Shown: positions 44,291 to 53,072 of the stretch, piece after piece
Numbering within the stretch: position 1 is the first letter of the stretch
Layout of the letters: every line of letters begins with the position of its first letter
The notes under the pieces: generated by a model
Told to the model about the DNA's origin: nothing
What the model saw: only the letters and a program-made list of their open reading frames with translations
Database searches by the model: none
Position numbers and translations under genes: made by a program
From: Bacteroidales bacterium
Lineage (GTDB): Bacteria; Bacteroidota; Bacteroidia; Bacteroidales; UBA12077
Assembly (NCBI GenBank): GCA_028282785.1
Contig: JANQHE010000009.1
Coordinates: 46,690-110,689 of the forward strand
Length of the DNA: 64,000 nt
Reading direction: 5' to 3'

Positions 44291-44304
44291 TTGATCTATG
44301 TCAA
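44291..44304. promoter_or_regulatory. FNR/CRP-like box
   Basis: TTGATCTATGTCAA matches the TTGAT-N4-ATCAA consensus at 9 of 10 fixed bases. It lies 55 nt before the 105-residue gene and just after the Crp/Fnr gene. Confidence 0.45.
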
Positions 44305-44358
44305 AAGAACTGTATAAACCGATTATGAAATTTGTAACAAATTATAAAAACAATAATC

Positions 44359-44676
44359 ATGACAGTTTTAAAACCAATAATGCTTTTATCGGATATTGCA
44401 AAACGGGCTAACAAAGGAAGTGCTTCGGATGTTGACTATTTTATGTCCTATTTAACTAATGAATCGTCAACCCAAACTTTAAAAATGGTTGACTTCGCTA
44501 TAAGTCAAATAATGTCCGAAGAAGGTGTAGAAAGAATAAAGTATTATCTATTTAATGGAACAAGTATCCAGAGAAATTATGCAGCACTTTACTTTAAAAG
44601 ACATAAAAAAGAAGATGTATTGCTGGAGGCAATCTTAATGCAAAAGATTGATGAAAAGCAAGTTTTCTCAGTGTAA
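44359..44676 (+). CDS. Hypothetical protein downstream of FNR-like box
   Basis: A 105-residue soluble, helical protein ('VLKPIMLLSDIAKRANKGSA', 'IKYYLFNGTSIQRNYAALYF'). The pattern of helices ending in 'NYAALYFKRHKKED' vaguely resembles a HEAT-type repeat, but I cannot assign a family. The box at 44291 suggests control by the adjacent regulator. Confidence 0.65.
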   Translation: MTVLKPIMLLSDIAKRANKGSASDVDYFMSYLTNESSTQTLKMVDFAISQIMSEEGVERIKYYLFNGTSIQRNYAALYFKRHKKEDVLLEAILMQKIDEKQVFSV

Positions 44677-44682
44677 TTAAAG

Positions 44683-44714
44683 AAACTGTTTAATTGAACA
44701 CAGTTTTGCTTTTT
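44683..44714 (+). terminator. Terminator after the 105-residue gene
   Basis: AAACTGT and its complement ACAGTTT form a 7-bp stem with a 10-nt loop, followed by TGCTTTTT. Confidence 0.55.
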
Positions 44715-44767
44715 ATACAAGAATTTTAACCGGTTCCTTACATATTTGATTATTTCATCAAAAGATA

Positions 44768-44819
44768 CTAACTTGATCAGGTCAAAAGACGTTACAAATG
44801 TTGACCAAATCAAAGTTGG
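44768..44819. promoter_or_regulatory. Paired TTGA-N5-TCAA sites in a long inverted repeat
   Basis: TTGATCAGGTCAA (44773-44785) and TTGACCAAATCAA (44801-44813) each have the TTGA-N5-TCAA pattern. Together their flanks form imperfect 18-19-bp arms of an inverted repeat ending 6 nt before the ATG of the SPOR-domain protein. It may bind the nearby Crp/Fnr protein or form an mRNA hairpin at the start codon. Confidence 0.45.
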
Positions 44820-44825
44820 CCCCAG

Positions 44826-47024
44826 ATGTATAAGAACATATTATTTATTTTGATTTTTACACTGTTTAGTAATGTACTGTTTTCTCAAGATTGGCATGAA
44901 GTTTATTACCTTGAAGGAGAGGCTCAGTATTTTATCGATGAAAAACAATACGATAAAGCTATTGATATTTATCGTAGAATTATTCGAGAAGTTCCGGAAA
45001 ACACCTACGCTAAATATAAAATAGGACGTTTGTATTTACAAACCGACTCTGAAAAAGAATTAGCTATACGGTATCTCGAAGATGCATCACAGAATATAGC
45101 CCTGGATTTTGATGAAAAATCACTTCGGGAAATTCGAACTCCTGTTGATGTTCTGCTTTATTTAGGTGAAGCATACCAAACAGCAAACAGAATTGATGAG
45201 GCAGTAGTAATTTATAATAATTTTAAAGAATTAATTAAACCTGATAATGAATTATATCCTGTTGTTCTTCGCAGGTTAGAAACATGTGAAAACGCTAAAA
45301 TTGCTTTTCAAGATCCTTTGAGAGTTTCCAAAACCAATCTTGGTGCACCTGTTAATAATAATAATCCAAACTTTGGAGCCGTTTTTTCTGGTGATGGAAA
45401 TACCGTAATTTTTACTTCGTACACACGAAATTACATTGATAACTATTATGCCGTAAAAGAGAACGGAGTTTGGGGTAATCCAAAACGAATAAGCGAAAAG
45501 TTAAGTAACAAATATTATCTCAGAACTGTTAGTCTTTCATATGATGGCACAGAATTATACCTTGCAACAGATGATACGGAAAAAAATGATTTATTCGTGT
45601 GTTATAAAGAAGGAAAAAACTGGATGGGAGCGGAAAAACTCCCAAAAACCATAAATGATAAAAAAAGTAATGAAACTCATGCTTGCGTAACAAAAAATGG
45701 AAATACTTTATACTTTACAAGCGACCGGGAAGGAGGACATGGAGGATTTGATATATACAAATCAACAAAGGATGCCAAAGGTAACTGGGGCGAACCAGAA
45801 AACCTGGGACCAAATATCAATACGCCTTTTGATGAAGCAACACCATTTATCACAATGGATGATAAGTATCTGTTCTTTAGCTCACAAGGCCACAATAGCA
45901 TTGGTGGTTTTGATATCTTTTATATAGATTTAACAACAGCCTCAACTGTTATAAATTTAGGTTATCCTGCAAATACAACCGGAGATGATCTGTTTTTTGT
46001 ACCAAATAACTCTTTAACGTCAGGTTATATATCAGCTTATGATAGTACCTCGATAGGCGAAAGTGATATTTATTTTGTATCCATTCTTCAAAAAATAAAT
46101 CTTGCAGGAAACATTAATACAGTTGATGGAAATCAGATAACAAATTCCAATCTCGAAATTTCAATTGTTGAGACCAATACGGATAATGTTCTGAAAACCA
46201 TGAATACAAGCAATGGTAAATTTGAAGTTGAGCTTAACCCGGGAGAATACACTGTTATGATTAATAATGAAAACTTTGAAACTTTTAGTGATCAAATCAG
46301 TATTCCTGAAAATTATAACCAAACGATGTTTGCGTATAATGCAACCTTAAATCCTGTAAAAGTTGAACAGGAAGAATTAGTTGCTGAAGTTATGGAAGAA
46401 CCAACCCCGGAACCCGAAATAGAAGAACCTGAAAATAATAAAAAGCTAACAGAACAAGAAGGTATCAAGGAACAAGAGACAAAGGTTCAAGAAACAATTC
46501 CGGAGCTTGTTATTGAAGAAAAAATTGAAGAAAAACCACTGGAAAAGGAAGTTGTAAAGTATGTTCCAAAAACAACGTTGACTAAAACCGGAGAAAAAAC
46601 CTATTCGGTTCAGTTAATGGCACTTAAAAATCCGGTTAAAGTTGACTATTTTAAAGATGTTGATAATGTAGTCTTAACAAAATATCCGGATGGTTTTTAT
46701 AGATACACCGTTGGAAATACCAGTTCTTATGCTGAAGCTCAAAAAATAAAAGATCAAATTCACAAACTGGGCTATCAAGATGCTTTTATCCGAATTAATG
46801 ATGAGCTAAAATCTACATTTACAATTCAGATAATGGCATTAATAATTCCTGTAAAGCCTGATCACTTCAAGGATTTATCTTTTGTAGTCGTTACCAAAGG
46901 TGCCGATGATTATTTTAGATACACCATTGGCGATTTCGAGTCGTATGAAGAAGCTAAACAAGAACTTTCCAACATAAAATTATTAGGTTATAACCAGGCA
47001 TTTGTTAAAAAAGCTAATAACTAA
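44826..47024 (+). CDS. PorE-like TPR/WD40 protein ending in two SPOR domains
   Basis: A 732-residue exported protein with a signal peptide ending 'FSNVLFSQ'. Domain order: TPR units (about 28-145), a WD40/PD40 propeller (about 165-400, with 'TVIFTSYTRNYIDNYYAV' and 'GNTLYFTSDREGGHGGFDIY'), a carboxypeptidase-regulatory-like domain (about 415-500), an acidic Pro/Glu linker, and two SPOR domains of about 70 residues (starting 'TYSVQLMALKNPVKVDYF' and 'TFTIQIMALIIPVKPDHF'). PorE-like proteins of type IX systems have TPR-WD40-CRD followed by OmpA; here SPOR domains take the OmpA place, both being peptidoglycan binders. Probably a periplasmic peptidoglycan-anchored protein. Confidence 0.85.
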   Translation: MYKNILFILIFTLFSNVLFSQDWHEVYYLEGEAQYFIDEKQYDKAIDIYRRIIREVPENTYAKYKIGRLYLQTDSEKELAIRYLEDASQNIALDFDEKSLREIRTPVDVLLYLGEAYQTANRIDEAVVIYNNFKELIKPDNELYPVVLRRLETCENAKIAFQDPLRVSKTNLGAPVNNNNPNFGAVFSGDGNTVIFTSYTRNYIDNYYAVKENGVWGNPKRISEKLSNKYYLRTVSLSYDGTELYLATDDTEKNDLFVCYKEGKNWMGAEKLPKTINDKKSNETHACVTKNGNTLYFTSDREGGHGGFDIYKSTKDAKGNWGEPENLGPNINTPFDEATPFITMDDKYLFFSSQGHNSIGGFDIFYIDLTTASTVINLGYPANTTGDDLFFVPNNSLTSGYISAYDSTSIGESDIYFVSILQKINLAGNINTVDGNQITNSNLEISIVETNTDNVLKTMNTSNGKFEVELNPGEYTVMINNENFETFSDQISIPENYNQTMFAYNATLNPVKVEQEELVAEVMEEPTPEPEIEEPENNKKLTEQEGIKEQETKVQETIPELVIEEKIEEKPLEKEVVKYVPKTTLTKTGEKTYSVQLMALKNPVKVDYFKDVDNVVLTKYPDGFYRYTVGNTSSYAEAQKIKDQIHKLGYQDAFIRINDELKSTFTIQIMALIIPVKPDHFKDLSFVVVTKGADDYFRYTIGDFESYEEAKQELSNIKLLGYNQAFVKKANN

Positions 47025-47025
47025 A

Positions 47026-47205
47026 AAGAAGATGTCCAAAAAGTAAGCATATGTGATTTTCATCATCTTTCTACCCCAAACCCTAAAGCCTGCCTTGTAG
47101 GCAGACAGGGGTGAAGATGTTGAAAATCAGGACTCCCTTTAGGGAAGGGGCAAATCCTGTTTTTCAGATATAGATGTAAAACTAGACTTTTTGGACAGCC
47201 ACTTC
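47026..47205. repeat. Inverted-repeat element, copy 3
   Basis: Terminal repeats are AAGAAGATGTCCAAAAAGT at 47026-47044 and its near-complement at 47186-47205. An inner inverted repeat (47055-47076 and 47108-47128) flanks a palindrome, CCTGCCTTGTAGGCAGACAGG minus one base, at 47089-47109. The interior differs from copies 1 and 2. It lies in a convergent gap. Confidence 0.7.
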
Positions 47206-47343
47206 TATTGTTAAGGGTTTACAATAGCTATTATTTTTTAGATCAAATACCCCTAGCCTGCCTGACGGCAGTCAGGGGAGCAAATTGATTTTCTTAACGC
47301 CCTTTATTAGGGCTGGGCAAATGAAGAAAATGAATGATTTTTA
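47206..47343. repeat. Second palindrome-bearing stretch before pepD end
   Basis: CCTGCCTGACGGCAGTCAGG at 47257-47276 is identical to the palindrome at 53122-53141. A small hairpin GCCCT-ttatt-AGGGC lies near 47300. No gene is supported here. Confidence 0.6.
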
Positions 47344-48807
47344 TTATTCTGTAGCCGGAATTTTCTTTAATACATCAATAAGTAAATCCCAAAATTTAAC
47401 CGTTGTTTTAATATCGATTCTTTCTTCTGGGGTATGGGCTCCTTTAATGGTTGGACCAAAAGAAATCATATCTAAATATGGATATTTCTCCAAAAATAAG
47501 CCACATTCTAAACCTGCATGAATTGCTCTTACAATTGGTTTTATACCAAATAATTCTTTATAAGAGCTTTCAGTAATTCTCATAATTTCTGAATCAGTAT
47601 TTGGCCTCCAGCCAGGATATCCATCACCATGTTTCACTTTTGCACCTGCTAAGCGAAAAACAGCTTCAACTTTACTTGCGATATCATGTTTAGCAGTATC
47701 AACCGAACTACGTTGGCTTGTTGTTATATAAATTTGGTTATTTTCAATAAATTTAATGGAAGCCAGGTTAGTAGATGTCTCAACCAATCCTTCAATTTCC
47801 CTGCTCATAGCATAAACACCGTGTGGACATGCGTACAGACTATATAACAATGTAAATTGCGTGTCTTCGTCAATTACAAAATCTGGTAATTCTGAGTCTT
47901 CAATTGATAATTCAAGTCTTGGTTCTGTAATGGATAATTCACTTTTTACTGCAGGTACATACTCATTGAAATAGTTATTTAGATCATTTATTTCATCTTG
48001 ATGAATAGTAATGTGTGCAAATGCTTCACGCGGAATGGCATTTCTTGCTTTACCACCGTCAAAATCACCAATTCTGATATCAAATTTGTTGCTACAATTC
48101 CACAGGAACCTATTCATAATTTTAACGGAATTTCCTAATCCTTTATCAATTTCATCACCCGAATGACCCCCATTTAAACCAGTTACGCTTAATTTTATTC
48201 CTACATGATTTTCAGGAACTTTGTCCTGGTTGTATTCAAACGTTGCCAGTGTATCAATACCTCCGGCACAACCAATAAACAATTCTCCTTCGTCTTCTGA
48301 ATCAAGGTTGATTAATATTTTACCATCAAAAAATCCGGGTTGTAAAGCAAAAGCTCCGGTTAAACCTGTTTCTTCGTCAACCGTAAATAGGCATTCAATT
48401 GGCCCATGCTCAATATCCGTAGCTGTTAAAATAGCCATTTGGGCAGCTATTCCAATTCCATCATCTGCACCTAATGTTGTTCCTTTAGCTTTTACCCAAT
48501 TACCATCAATCACCGGTTGAATAGGATCAGTATCGAAATTATGATTTGTACCTTCGTTGGCTTCACATACCATATCTATATGGCTTTGTAACACAACAGT
48601 TTTTAAATTTTCTTTTCCTGATGTAGCAGGTTTAGATATTAAAATATTTCCAATTTCGTCTCTCTTTGTTGGAAGCTTATGTTTTTTTCCGAAATTTAGT
48701 AAAAACTGAATTATTTTTTCTTCTTTTTTAGATGGGCGTGGTACCTGGCAAATATCTTCAAAATAATCCCAAACTACCTTAGGTTGTAAATTAGTAAGTA
48801 CTTTCAT
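47344..48807 (-). CDS. pepD: Aminoacyl-histidine dipeptidase (PepD)
   Basis: An M20 metallopeptidase of 487 residues that cleaves dipeptides such as aminoacyl-histidine. The zinc ligands and catalytic residues are visible in 'VVLQSHIDMVCE' (His), 'TLGADDGIGIAAQM' (Asp), 'FTVDEETGLTGA' (Glu pair), 'LINLDSEDEGELFIG' and 'IHAGLECGLF' (His). Length and order match cytosolic PepD. It stands alone with a candidate promoter 39-69 nt upstream. Confidence 0.95.
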   Translation of the reverse strand: MKVLTNLQPKVVWDYFEDICQVPRPSKKEEKIIQFLLNFGKKHKLPTKRDEIGNILISKPATSGKENLKTVVLQSHIDMVCEANEGTNHNFDTDPIQPVIDGNWVKAKGTTLGADDGIGIAAQMAILTATDIEHGPIECLFTVDEETGLTGAFALQPGFFDGKILINLDSEDEGELFIGCAGGIDTLATFEYNQDKVPENHVGIKLSVTGLNGGHSGDEIDKGLGNSVKIMNRFLWNCSNKFDIRIGDFDGGKARNAIPREAFAHITIHQDEINDLNNYFNEYVPAVKSELSITEPRLELSIEDSELPDFVIDEDTQFTLLYSLYACPHGVYAMSREIEGLVETSTNLASIKFIENNQIYITTSQRSSVDTAKHDIASKVEAVFRLAGAKVKHGDGYPGWRPNTDSEIMRITESSYKELFGIKPIVRAIHAGLECGLFLEKYPYLDMISFGPTIKGAHTPEERIDIKTTVKFWDLLIDVLKKIPATE

Positions 48808-48845
48808 TATTTATTAGGTTACTGTTAGTAATAATTTCGTTGCTG

Positions 48846-48876
48846 TAAACATACAATTTAATCTAAAACAGGCAAA
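48846..48876 (-). promoter_or_regulatory. Candidate pepD promoter
   Basis: On the minus strand TTG (48873-48875), a 19-nt spacer and TATGTTTA (48846-48853) follow the Bacteroidota layout, with one mismatch in the -7 element (final A instead of G). Confidence 0.45.
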
Positions 48877-49076
48877 AAAAAAGAAATTATTTTATGATTT
48901 TATGTTTTAAAACAAGTTATAACCCTGATTTTACCTTGTTTGCAACAAATATTGAAAGATGGTAAAAACCAATGTGTAAAAATTTAGTTATCATTTTGTT
49001 TGAATAATTTTTATTCTAATTTTACAAATACTAAGATTTTGAAATTTAAATAACAAACCTAAAAAACGAAATTAAA

Positions 49077-50276
49077 ATGGCAAAAAGAACAATAGTTAAG
49101 ATGCCTGGTGATGGCATCGGAAAGGTTGTTTTAGATGAAACAATAAGAGTTTTAGAAGCTGCTGGTTTTGAAGCCGACTATGTTGAAGGTGATATTGGAT
49201 GGGAATTTTGGTGTAAAGAAGGTAATCCATTACCACAACGCACACTTGATCTAATTGAAAAGCATAAGATTGCCTTGTTTGGAGCGATAACTTCTAAACC
49301 AAAAGATGAAGCTGCTAATGAGTTAATCCCTGAATTACAAGATAAAGGTTTAGTTTATTCAAGCCCAATTGTTGGATTGCGTCAGCATTTTGGATTAGAT
49401 ATTTGTATGAGACCTTGCCGCTCATTTACAGGTAACCCATTGAATTTCATCCGTCGTGGGCCAAACGATACAATTGAGGAACCTAAAATTGACGCTGTTA
49501 TTTTCCGCCAAAATACTGAAGGGTTATACGGTGGCGTAGAGTGGAGCAACCCTCCTGATACGGTATATCATGCATTAATGACACATCCTAAATTTGTTAA
49601 GAATTTTGGAGAAACACCTCGTGAAGAGATTTCTGTATCAACTCGTATTTTTACTAAAAAATTTACCGAAAGAATTTTAAGAGCGGCATTTAACTATGCC
49701 AAAGATAATGGTTATAAATCGGTAACAGTTTGTGAAAAGCCAAATGTAATTAGAGAAACATCAGGTATGATGTACAAAATGGCTCAACAAATTCAAAAGG
49801 CTGAATTTCCAAATATAGAACTTTGGAATACAAACATCGATGCACAAATGATGTGGTTAACAAAGAATCCGGAAGATTATGGTGTGATCGTTGCCGGTAA
49901 TATGTTTGGTGACATTGTTTCTGATGGCTTTGCAGGATTAATTGGTGGATTAGGATTTGCATCAAGTGCACAAATGAATCCCGAATCTAAAATTGCTGTA
50001 TTTGAACCTACTCACGGCTCTGCACCTAAATATGCTGATTATGATACATCAATTGTTAATCCAATTGCTATGATTGAATCTGCATGCTCAATGTTAGATT
50101 TTATTGATGAAAAAGAAAAAGCAGAGAATATACGAAAAGCTGTTGCTGAAGTAGTTGAAGAAGGTAAGGTTCGTACTTATGACATGATGAAGATGTCCGG
50201 GCGCCCTGATGTAGTTGAAAAAGGAGCTGCTTCTACTCAACGAATGGCAGACGCAGTTATTGCTAAATTAAACTAA
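49077..50276 (+). CDS. Isocitrate/isopropylmalate-type dehydrogenase
   Basis: A 399-residue beta-decarboxylating dehydrogenase. Motifs include 'MPGDGIGKVVLDETIRV', substrate residues in 'LDICMRPCRSF' and 'FRQNTEGLYGGVEW', metal-binding Asp in 'MFGDIVSDGFAGLIGGLGFA' (20 residues), and the cofactor region 'FEPTHGSAPKYA'. The FxPTHGSAP pattern is common to both the NAD- and NADP-linked groups. Isocitrate dehydrogenase is the most likely role in this context (sucD nearby), but homoisocitrate or isopropylmalate substrates cannot be excluded. Confidence 0.87.
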   Translation: MAKRTIVKMPGDGIGKVVLDETIRVLEAAGFEADYVEGDIGWEFWCKEGNPLPQRTLDLIEKHKIALFGAITSKPKDEAANELIPELQDKGLVYSSPIVGLRQHFGLDICMRPCRSFTGNPLNFIRRGPNDTIEEPKIDAVIFRQNTEGLYGGVEWSNPPDTVYHALMTHPKFVKNFGETPREEISVSTRIFTKKFTERILRAAFNYAKDNGYKSVTVCEKPNVIRETSGMMYKMAQQIQKAEFPNIELWNTNIDAQMMWLTKNPEDYGVIVAGNMFGDIVSDGFAGLIGGLGFASSAQMNPESKIAVFEPTHGSAPKYADYDTSIVNPIAMIESACSMLDFIDEKEKAENIRKAVAEVVEEGKVRTYDMMKMSGRPDVVEKGAASTQRMADAVIAKLN

Positions 50277-50288
50277 TAAGCATATATG

Positions 50289-50323
50289 GAGGATACAAAA
50301 ATCATTTGTATCCTCTTTTTTTT
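50289..50323 (+). terminator. Terminator after the dehydrogenase gene
   Basis: A perfect 11-bp stem GAGGATACAAA / TTTGTATCCTC with a 5-nt loop and eight T residues. Confidence 0.92.
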
Positions 50324-50349
50324 CACCCTAAAATTAAAAGAACTACGAT

Positions 50350-50892
50350 ATGAATGCAAAGCTATTAGAATTATGGCCTGAATTAGAATGGATTCAGGAC
50401 GAAACTTTAAGAGAACATACTGCTAAAACATGGGAACTGGCTTTAGAAAGAAGTGTTTTAACAGCTGAAGACTTAAAAACAATTCCTTTTACATTATTAG
50501 TTCCAACTAAAGTTTCTTTTATGGCACACAAACGTGCTGTTGTCCACATTGCTCGTGATGCCGGAATTAAGTGTAATGAGTTTTTTAAAGATGATCTGCC
50601 AGTTAACATGGATGTGTTAATTTCCGGAGCGATTTTAGCCGATGTTGGTAAATTATTGGAATACGAAATGGTTGACGGAAAATCTATTCAGGGAACATAC
50701 GGTAAATATTTGCGCCATCCTTTTTCCGGAGTTTCTATCGCTGAAGAATGCGGAGTTCCTGCCGAAGTTTGCCATATTATCGCTACGCATGCAGGCGAAG
50801 GCGATATGGTAAAACGTACAACTGAAGCATATTTAGTTCACCATGCAGATTTTATGACATTCTTGCCTTTCAAGAGCAGGTTGCAGATATAA
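50350..50892 (+). CDS. HD-domain-like protein with altered HD motif
   Basis: A 180-residue protein with an HD-superfamily layout: 'KRAVVHIARDAGI', 'ILADVGKLLEYE', 'LRHPFSGVSIAEECGVPAEV' (20 residues), 'IATHAGEGD' and 'HHADF'. In the central motif the usual His-Asp is Ala-Asp (LADVGK), so one metal ligand is missing. It could still act on nucleotides with the remaining ligands, or be regulatory. It starts 27 nt after the dehydrogenase terminator and has its own terminator. Confidence 0.75.
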   Translation: MNAKLLELWPELEWIQDETLREHTAKTWELALERSVLTAEDLKTIPFTLLVPTKVSFMAHKRAVVHIARDAGIKCNEFFKDDLPVNMDVLISGAILADVGKLLEYEMVDGKSIQGTYGKYLRHPFSGVSIAEECGVPAEVCHIIATHAGEGDMVKRTTEAYLVHHADFMTFLPFKSRLQI

Positions 50893-50913
50893 GAAATAAT
50901 TTTTCAAATTATA

Positions 50914-50937
50914 AACCGTCTCATGGCGGTTTTTTTA
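50914..50937 (+). terminator. Terminator after the HD-like gene
   Basis: AACCGTC / GGCGGTT stem (one G-U pair) with a TCAT loop and a T-run. Confidence 0.75.
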
Positions 50938-50990
50938 TGAACTTATACTAAGTAATTTTGTTTATTAACAATAATCTAAAAAGTAAAATT

Positions 50991-51350
50991 ATGAGTTATA
51001 AAGATCAGGCATCGAGTTTATACCGGATGATTGGAGAAGGAAAACTTTTGGAAGCTTTTGAAAAATACTATCACGAAGATGTAGTAATGATAGAAGCAGA
51101 TGGTAATACCCGGGAAGGGAAAGACGCTAACCGTGAATATGAAAAACAATTTTTAGGTAATGTTCAGGAAGTGCATGATGGAGGTGTACATGCGATTACT
51201 TCTGATGAAGAAAATGGAATAACCATGGTAGAATCTTGGATGGAAGTAACATTCAAAGATGGCAACAAAATAAAAATGGAGGAAGTAGCTGTTCAGCATT
51301 GGAAATCAGATCAGATTATAAAAGAAAGATTTTATTATAATATGGGATAA
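50991..51350 (+). CDS. SnoaL-like small protein, copy 1
   Basis: The ATG at 50991 (MSYKDQASSLYRMIGEG) is preferred to an in-frame TTG upstream. The 119-residue product resembles the SnoaL/NTF2-like fold: 'GEGKLLEAFEKYYHEDVVMI', 'GKDANREYEKQFL' and 'VAVQHWKSDQIIKERFY'. These proteins are isomerase-like or have unknown substrates. It is a paralogue of the next gene, and each has its own terminator. Confidence 0.78.
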   Translation: MSYKDQASSLYRMIGEGKLLEAFEKYYHEDVVMIEADGNTREGKDANREYEKQFLGNVQEVHDGGVHAITSDEENGITMVESWMEVTFKDGNKIKMEEVAVQHWKSDQIIKERFYYNMG

Positions 51351-51371
51351 ACCTAAATTAAATAAATGAAG

Positions 51372-51398
51372 AAACCGTCGCTACATGACGGTTTTTTT
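51372..51398 (+). terminator. Terminator after SnoaL copy 1
   Basis: AAACCGTC / GACGGTTT, an 8-bp perfect stem with a 7-nt loop and T-run. Confidence 0.85.
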
Positions 51399-51430
51399 GT
51401 ATATTTAAGAACCAACCTAAAATAAAGAAT

Positions 51431-51787
51431 ATGACATATTATCAAAGAGCTAAAGATTTATTCAAGATGATTGAAGAAGGCAAATTATTAGAAGCCCTGG
51501 ATAAATATTATCATGAAGATGTAATTATTATTGCTGATGATGGTAGTGAACGAAATGGTAAATACCAGGCACAAGAATATGACAAAAAGCTTTTGAGGGA
51601 GATTGAAGAAGTAATAGGAGGAGGAGTGAGAACAATTGCTGCAAATGAAGAGGGAAGAATAACAATGGTTGAGTTTTGGATTGAACTCAAATTTAAAAAT
51701 GGAAATAAAAAGAAAATTGAAGAAGTGGCAATACAGCACTGGGAAGATGAATTTGTTATAAGAGAGAATTTTTACTCAAAAAAATAA
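51431..51787 (+). CDS. SnoaL-like small protein, copy 2
   Basis: A 118-residue paralogue of the upstream gene, sharing 'EEGKLLEALDKYYHEDVIII', 'GGGVRTIAANEEGRITMVE' and 'EEVAIQHWEDEFVIRENFY'. It starts with a plain ATG at 51431. Roughly half of the positions agree with copy 1 by eye. The function is unknown. The two copies are separated by a terminator, which suggests separate control. Confidence 0.78.
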   Translation: MTYYQRAKDLFKMIEEGKLLEALDKYYHEDVIIIADDGSERNGKYQAQEYDKKLLREIEEVIGGGVRTIAANEEGRITMVEFWIELKFKNGNKKKIEEVAIQHWEDEFVIRENFYSKK

Positions 51788-51810
51788 ATTTAAATTCAAT
51801 AAAATAGTGA

Positions 51811-51839
51811 AAGCTTGTATATGTTTATACAGGCTTTTT
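51811..51839 (+). terminator. Terminator after SnoaL copy 2
   Basis: AAGCTTGTATA / TATACAGGCTT, an 11-bp stem with one G-U pair, a TGTT loop and T-run. Confidence 0.8.
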
Positions 51840-52073
51840 ATTTGGTAGAAATACTGGGTTAACTTGTATATTCAACGCTGTTTTAATGAGTATTGCACAA
51901 AAATCTATCATTTTTGGTATATAAGTTAATAGGAGAAATATATTGTATAATTTTTTAAAAAATTGACCATATTATGATTTATTTTGATAAGTGTATTCAT
52001 AATGTAGATTAAGAATTAATTATTTAATAATGTTTTATATAATTTTATAACAGTAATAATTAAATCATATGTT

Positions 52074-53051
52074 ATGAAAAAAAATCAACCAACTTACTTA
52101 TTTACTTTAATAGTTACTTTATTATTGGCATTTTATTCGTGTGATGATAACGATGATACCAAAACTCTCAGTGAAACATACTTTGATATTGAAAACGCCA
52201 ATTTTATAAATTCAAATTTCCCCGAAGCCTCAACTTCTCAGGATGCGCCTGTCATAACATCGCTTTATGGTAATGCTTCGGTATTGGCGGGAGGTAGTAA
52301 TCCTTTAACGATAAATACCTCTTCGGATATTAAATCTGTTATAGTCGGAGTTAAAGGAGAAAAGGGATATTATGAAATTTCAGCCGGTTCTCAAAAATCA
52401 ACAAATTCGGTTTATATCATTTACCTAATCATCAGTCAGGAGTTAGAGCTCGAGAATTTCTCAATTGTTGTAGCAATTATAGGAACCAATGAGTTAATTA
52501 GTTCGCATGAAGTTATTAATGTTTCAAAAGTTGAAGCTGGCACTGGAAAACTACAGATTAGCTGCTCATGGGATAAACCAAATGATGTTGATTTACACCT
52601 TGTTGAACCGGATGGAACAGAGATTTACTATGGAAATTCTTCAAGTTCTTCCGGAGGAGAATTGGATGTTGATTCTAATGCTGATTGTGCAATAGATAAT
52701 ATTAATAATGAAAATATAACGTATGGCGAATCAAGTGTTTTAATGACAGGGGAATATATAGTACGAGTTGACTTATATTCGAATTGCTCGGTAAGTGGCG
52801 AAACGAATTATATTGTTACAGCTCATTATAATGGACAAACTATAACACCAACATTTGGACAAATTCCTTATTACGGTAGCTTTTCAGCCGAAGATGCAGA
52901 TTATGGTGGAGAAGGTTCAGGGGTAACCGTATTAAAGTTTGAAATTGGATCTTCAAAAAGTGCTCAAGAAGTGGTATTACATGAATCATTTAGATTTGAA
53001 TATCCTGCTGACAAATCGATCAAGCCAAAGAACTTAAGTCCGTTTAAATAA
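52074..53051 (+). CDS. Lipoprotein with C-terminal YfaP/DUF2135-like domain
   Basis: A 325-residue protein with a lipobox 'LLLAFYSC' followed by Asp-Asp-Asn. The N-terminal half contains an Ig-like segment ('DAPVITSLYGNASVLAGG'). The C-terminal part has 'SCSWDKPNDVDLHLVEPDGT' (20 residues) and 'GEYIVRVDLYSNCSVSG', the DVDLxxxxPxG pattern of the YfaP/DUF2135 family. The Asp at the lipobox +2 position favours the inner membrane in enterobacteria, but sorting differs in Bacteroidota. Function unknown. Confidence 0.8.
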   Translation: MKKNQPTYLFTLIVTLLLAFYSCDDNDDTKTLSETYFDIENANFINSNFPEASTSQDAPVITSLYGNASVLAGGSNPLTINTSSDIKSVIVGVKGEKGYYEISAGSQKSTNSVYIIYLIISQELELENFSIVVAIIGTNELISSHEVINVSKVEAGTGKLQISCSWDKPNDVDLHLVEPDGTEIYYGNSSSSSGGELDVDSNADCAIDNINNENITYGESSVLMTGEYIVRVDLYSNCSVSGETNYIVTAHYNGQTITPTFGQIPYYGSFSAEDADYGGEGSGVTVLKFEIGSSKSAQEVVLHESFRFEYPADKSIKPKNLSPFK

Positions 53052-53072
53052 GAAAAATGTGATTATTAAACG

